Source: Hyphomicrobiales bacterium (GTDB lineage Bacteria; Pseudomonadota; Alphaproteobacteria; Rhizobiales; Beijerinckiaceae). From it: 14,845 bases of DNA. Below are positions 13,985 to 14,845 of this stretch, piece after piece. The notes under the pieces are model-generated. The model ran no database searches and was not told where the DNA came from. It was given only the letters and a program-made list of their open reading frames with translations. The translations under genes and the position numbers were made by a program. Each line of letters begins with the position of its first letter. Position 1 is the first letter of the stretch. The stretch is taken from contig JAATEW010000220.1 in assembly GCA_015655535.1 (NCBI GenBank), forward strand, positions 1 through 14,845, read 5' to 3'.

Positions 13985-14845
13985 TTACCGTGAAGGGGCC
14001 CAATCGCGCGTTTCCTTTTCAGCTTCCGCGATTTCTTCCGGCGTCATTCGCGCCACAATCATCTCACGCGCCTTGAGAGCTTCCATCCGGTCCTTCTCAG
14101 TCGCAAAACCTTCCATCGAAAGTTTCAACCACTTGTAAGCCTCAGTCAGGTTCGGTTGCACACCACGCCCGAGCGCATAGGCGACACCAAGACTGAGCTG
14201 GGCCCCGGGGAACCCTTTTCGAGCCGCGCGGCTGAACCACTTGACCGCCTCGGAGAAATTTTGCGGAACGCCTCTTCCGGCATAATACATCTGGCCGAGA
14301 TTATATTGCGAAGGGCCGTGATCTTGGTCCGCGAGCGCCCGCCACAAGCTGGTTGCTGTTACGTAGTCGCCGTGGTTGGCAGCATCGAGCGCGGCTTGGA
14401 TACGTTCCGATTGGCTCTTCGGAAGCGGCTCGTTTCTCACAATATCCGCAGCGCGATGCGGGACCGCTGGCATAAGCAGCCGCGGTCCGCCTCTTGGCGC
14501 CTGAACGGGACGTCCGGTCATCGTCACGCCCATCGATCGGAGGTCGGTGGCATTCAGCCAAACGATTGTATCGGGAGGTGTATCGACCAACTTTTGTGCG
14601 ATAGGCGCAGGAACGCCGACCTCCATGGAAAAGCGTGCCATGGAACGCGTCGCCGCCATGGCATCCTCCGTCACCTGACCGAATCTATCCGCGGCTCCGT
14701 GGATGCCGACGAAGCTTCCATAATCCGCAAATTTCGCTTCGCCGGCTGCGAACACGAGAAAGCATGCAGAGGCACAAGTGGCGCCGTAACCCACAGCGGT
14801 CTGCAGATTTGTATGAGCATGGACCAGCCGCGCGAGCCCAAGGCC
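13985..14845 (-). CDS. ClpP-like domain plus Sel1 repeats, N-terminus beyond the window
   Basis: The frame is open to the right edge; 286 residues are visible and the true start lies outside. The first part resembles the ClpP/crotonase-like fold of predicted periplasmic proteins of the COG3904 type: GYGATCASACFLVFAAGEA carries the would-be nucleophile Ser and is followed by VGIHGAADR, where the His could belong to the active site, then WLNATDLRSMGV. After a linker come about two and a half Sel1 repeats in the last 140 residues: DYVTATSLWRALADQDHGPS, then YNLGQMYYAGRGVPQNFSEA, then LSLGVAYALGRGVQPNLTEA. Sel1 repeats are TPR-like adaptors for protein contacts. A secreted or periplasmic role is likely but the signal peptide is not in view. 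It may be an inactive scaffold or a protease. A GTG at 14794 lies within the ClpP-like domain, so it is not the start. Confidence 0.8.
   Translation of the reverse strand, partial: GLGLARLVHAHTNLQTAVGYGATCASACFLVFAAGEAKFADYGSFVGIHGAADRFGQVTEDAMAATRSMARFSMEVGVPAPIAQKLVDTPPDTIVWLNATDLRSMGVTMTGRPVQAPRGGPRLLMPAVPHRAADIVRNEPLPKSQSERIQAALDAANHGDYVTATSLWRALADQDHGPSQYNLGQMYYAGRGVPQNFSEAVKWFSRAARKGFPGAQLSLGVAYALGRGVQPNLTEAYKWLKLSMEGFATEKDRMEALKAREMIVARMTPEEIAEAEKETRDWAPSR

Overview
The window looks like a chromosomal segment of an alphaproteobacterium, most likely Hyphomicrobiales. The moderate-to-high GC, the small rhizobial-type XRE regulator, the secreted ClpP-like/Sel1 protein and the divergent GspL/GspM all point that way. 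This placement is inferred from protein style, not from a marker gene. The centre is a tightly packed type II secretion system (T2SS) operon. The flanks are sparse and partly decayed, as in an accessory region.

Left flank (1-2447). An unfinished minus-strand frame runs off the left edge. Next is the clearest unexpected item: a decayed toxin-antitoxin pair. An MbcA/ParS/Xre-type (DUF2384) antitoxin (505-941) has an in-frame stop and a frameshift. It is followed through a GTGA stop/start overlap by a RES-domain toxin remnant (938-1440) broken by four frame changes. About 1 kb with no recognisable gene follows.

Centre-left (2448-4862). An intact UDP-glucuronate decarboxylase (UDP-xylose synthase) gene is followed by an ECF-type sigma factor with no recognisable anti-sigma gene. 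A 27-base element (23 of 27 identical) occurs upstream of the decarboxylase gene and again between the sigma gene and gspD, and may link the two in regulation.

T2SS operon (4863-12760). The order is gspD, a short gspO-like prepilin peptidase, then gspG-H-I-J-K-L-M, all on the plus strand, mostly with overlapping or abutting ends. GspD is the outer-membrane secretin and carries a lipobox. GspG is the major pseudopilin, GspH/I/J/K form the minor tip, GspL and GspM form the inner-membrane platform, and the peptidase matures the pseudopilins. The ATPase GspE, the platform protein GspF and the coupling protein GspC are not in the window, so a working machine would need them from elsewhere. A 64-residue frame overlapping the gspM stop by ATGA may be the stub of a tenth gene.

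Right flank (12952-14845). This holds a small XRE regulator (minus), an AT-rich divergent spacer with an 8-base inverted repeat, a small hypothetical gene, and, at the right edge, the C-terminal part of a protein joining a ClpP-like domain to Sel1 repeats (minus). No rRNA, tRNA, CRISPR or intact insertion sequence was seen.
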